A DNA stretch of 64,000 bases from Brachyspira hampsonii (GTDB lineage: Bacteria > Spirochaetota > Brachyspiria > Brachyspirales > Brachyspiraceae): positions 930,001 through 994,000 of the forward strand of contig NZ_CP019914.1 of NCBI RefSeq assembly GCF_002214805.1. Reading direction: 5' to 3'. Shown here piece by piece: positions 63,766-64,000 of the stretch (positions are counted from its first letter, which is position 1; each line of letters begins with the position of its first letter). The notes below the pieces were generated by a model. It saw nothing but the letters and a program-made list of their open reading frames with translations, ran no database searches and had not been told where the DNA came from. The translations under genes were made by a program, and so were the position numbers.

Positions 63766-63887
63766 CCCCCGCCCTTTATATTTTTTTGTTTTAATTAACT
63801 ATTTTATTTTCATAATATTTATAACTTTATTAGAATTTTTAGCACCCGCCCAAATTGGTTTAAATTTGTTGTATTTTCACCGCACGC
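63766..63887 (+). repeat. GC-rich intergenic element, copy 3 (forward)
   Basis: Boxes CCCCCGCCC (63766-63774), AGCACCCGCCCAA (63841-63853) and CACGC (63883-63887). The CCCGCCC cores are 70 nt apart and CACGC is 31 nt after the second core. A mirrored GCGTGCG occurs at 63952-63958. No coding region is found from 63716 to the window end. Confidence 0.8.
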
Positions 63888-64000
63888 AAAACTATATTAA
63901 AAAATTAATTTCATTATTGATACAATTTAAATTTATTATAAAAGTGAATTCAGCGTGCGTTAAAGAGATTATCAAATTTACAAAATTAACTAATTAAAAA

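Overview
The window is AT-rich DNA (very roughly 27% G+C by eye) that reads as a chromosomal segment of a spirochaete, most likely the genus Brachyspira. The evidence is the base composition, the mix of spirochaete-type lipoproteins and small outer-membrane beta-barrel proteins, the many ankyrin and TPR proteins, the PepSY-like periplasmic proteins and remnants of BspA/DUF285-type surface-protein genes. I cannot name the species. No rRNA, tRNA, CRISPR array, origin or complete insertion sequence was seen.

Layout. 1-9.4 kb: a cut-off DUF815 ATPase, a chemoreceptor, glyQ without glyS, an encapsulin iron-storage pair (cargo ferritin plus shell), a DUF2157 membrane protein, a PepSY-like protein and a UvrD/PcrA-type helicase. 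9.7-18.7 kb: ispG, a heptanucleotide repeat ahead of a TPR gene and its overlapping partner, an outer-membrane protein, and a cdaA-cdaR-NusG-domain-Gx-transporter operon linking c-di-AMP synthesis to envelope functions. 18.7-28.6 kb: a minus-strand cassette of two outer-membrane proteins and a metzincin-motif lipoprotein, a hydrolase, TPR and ankyrin proteins, an ABC-2 exporter and a HEAT-repeat exported protein. 28.8-32.2 kb: dhaK-dhaL-dhaM, the PEP-dependent dihydroxyacetone kinase, with DhaM carrying EIIA, HPr and EI-like domains. 32.2-46.7 kb: ankyrin and zinc-ribbon proteins, a PepSY pseudogene beside its intact copy, an LTA-synthase-like enzyme, an M20 peptidase, tandem Cof phosphatases, large-form purL, a VOC protein, an amidohydrolase lipoprotein and a MATE transporter. 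47-59 kb: an EF-G paralogue, an EIIA/zinc-ribbon fusion, pheA-aroK, pnuC-nadR (NAD salvage), a BatA-like protein and metK.

The last 5 kb (59.1-64 kb) looks accessory. It holds a possible PD-(D/E)XK protein, a 213-bp MITE-like inverted-repeat element with a GC-rich core, a stand-alone recF, and a two-gene module made of an ABC/AAA-type ATPase and a small predicted nuclease. That module has its own promoter and lies between two 173-bp direct repeats that are fragments of a DUF285-type gene. It is the best candidate here for an undescribed (probably defence-like) system. A second notable feature is a dispersed GC-rich intergenic element, with three copies in the window at nearly fixed box spacing.

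Work was by eye only: family names rest on motif recognition, and promoter and terminator calls on consensus matching in AT-rich DNA, so they carry more risk than the gene calls.
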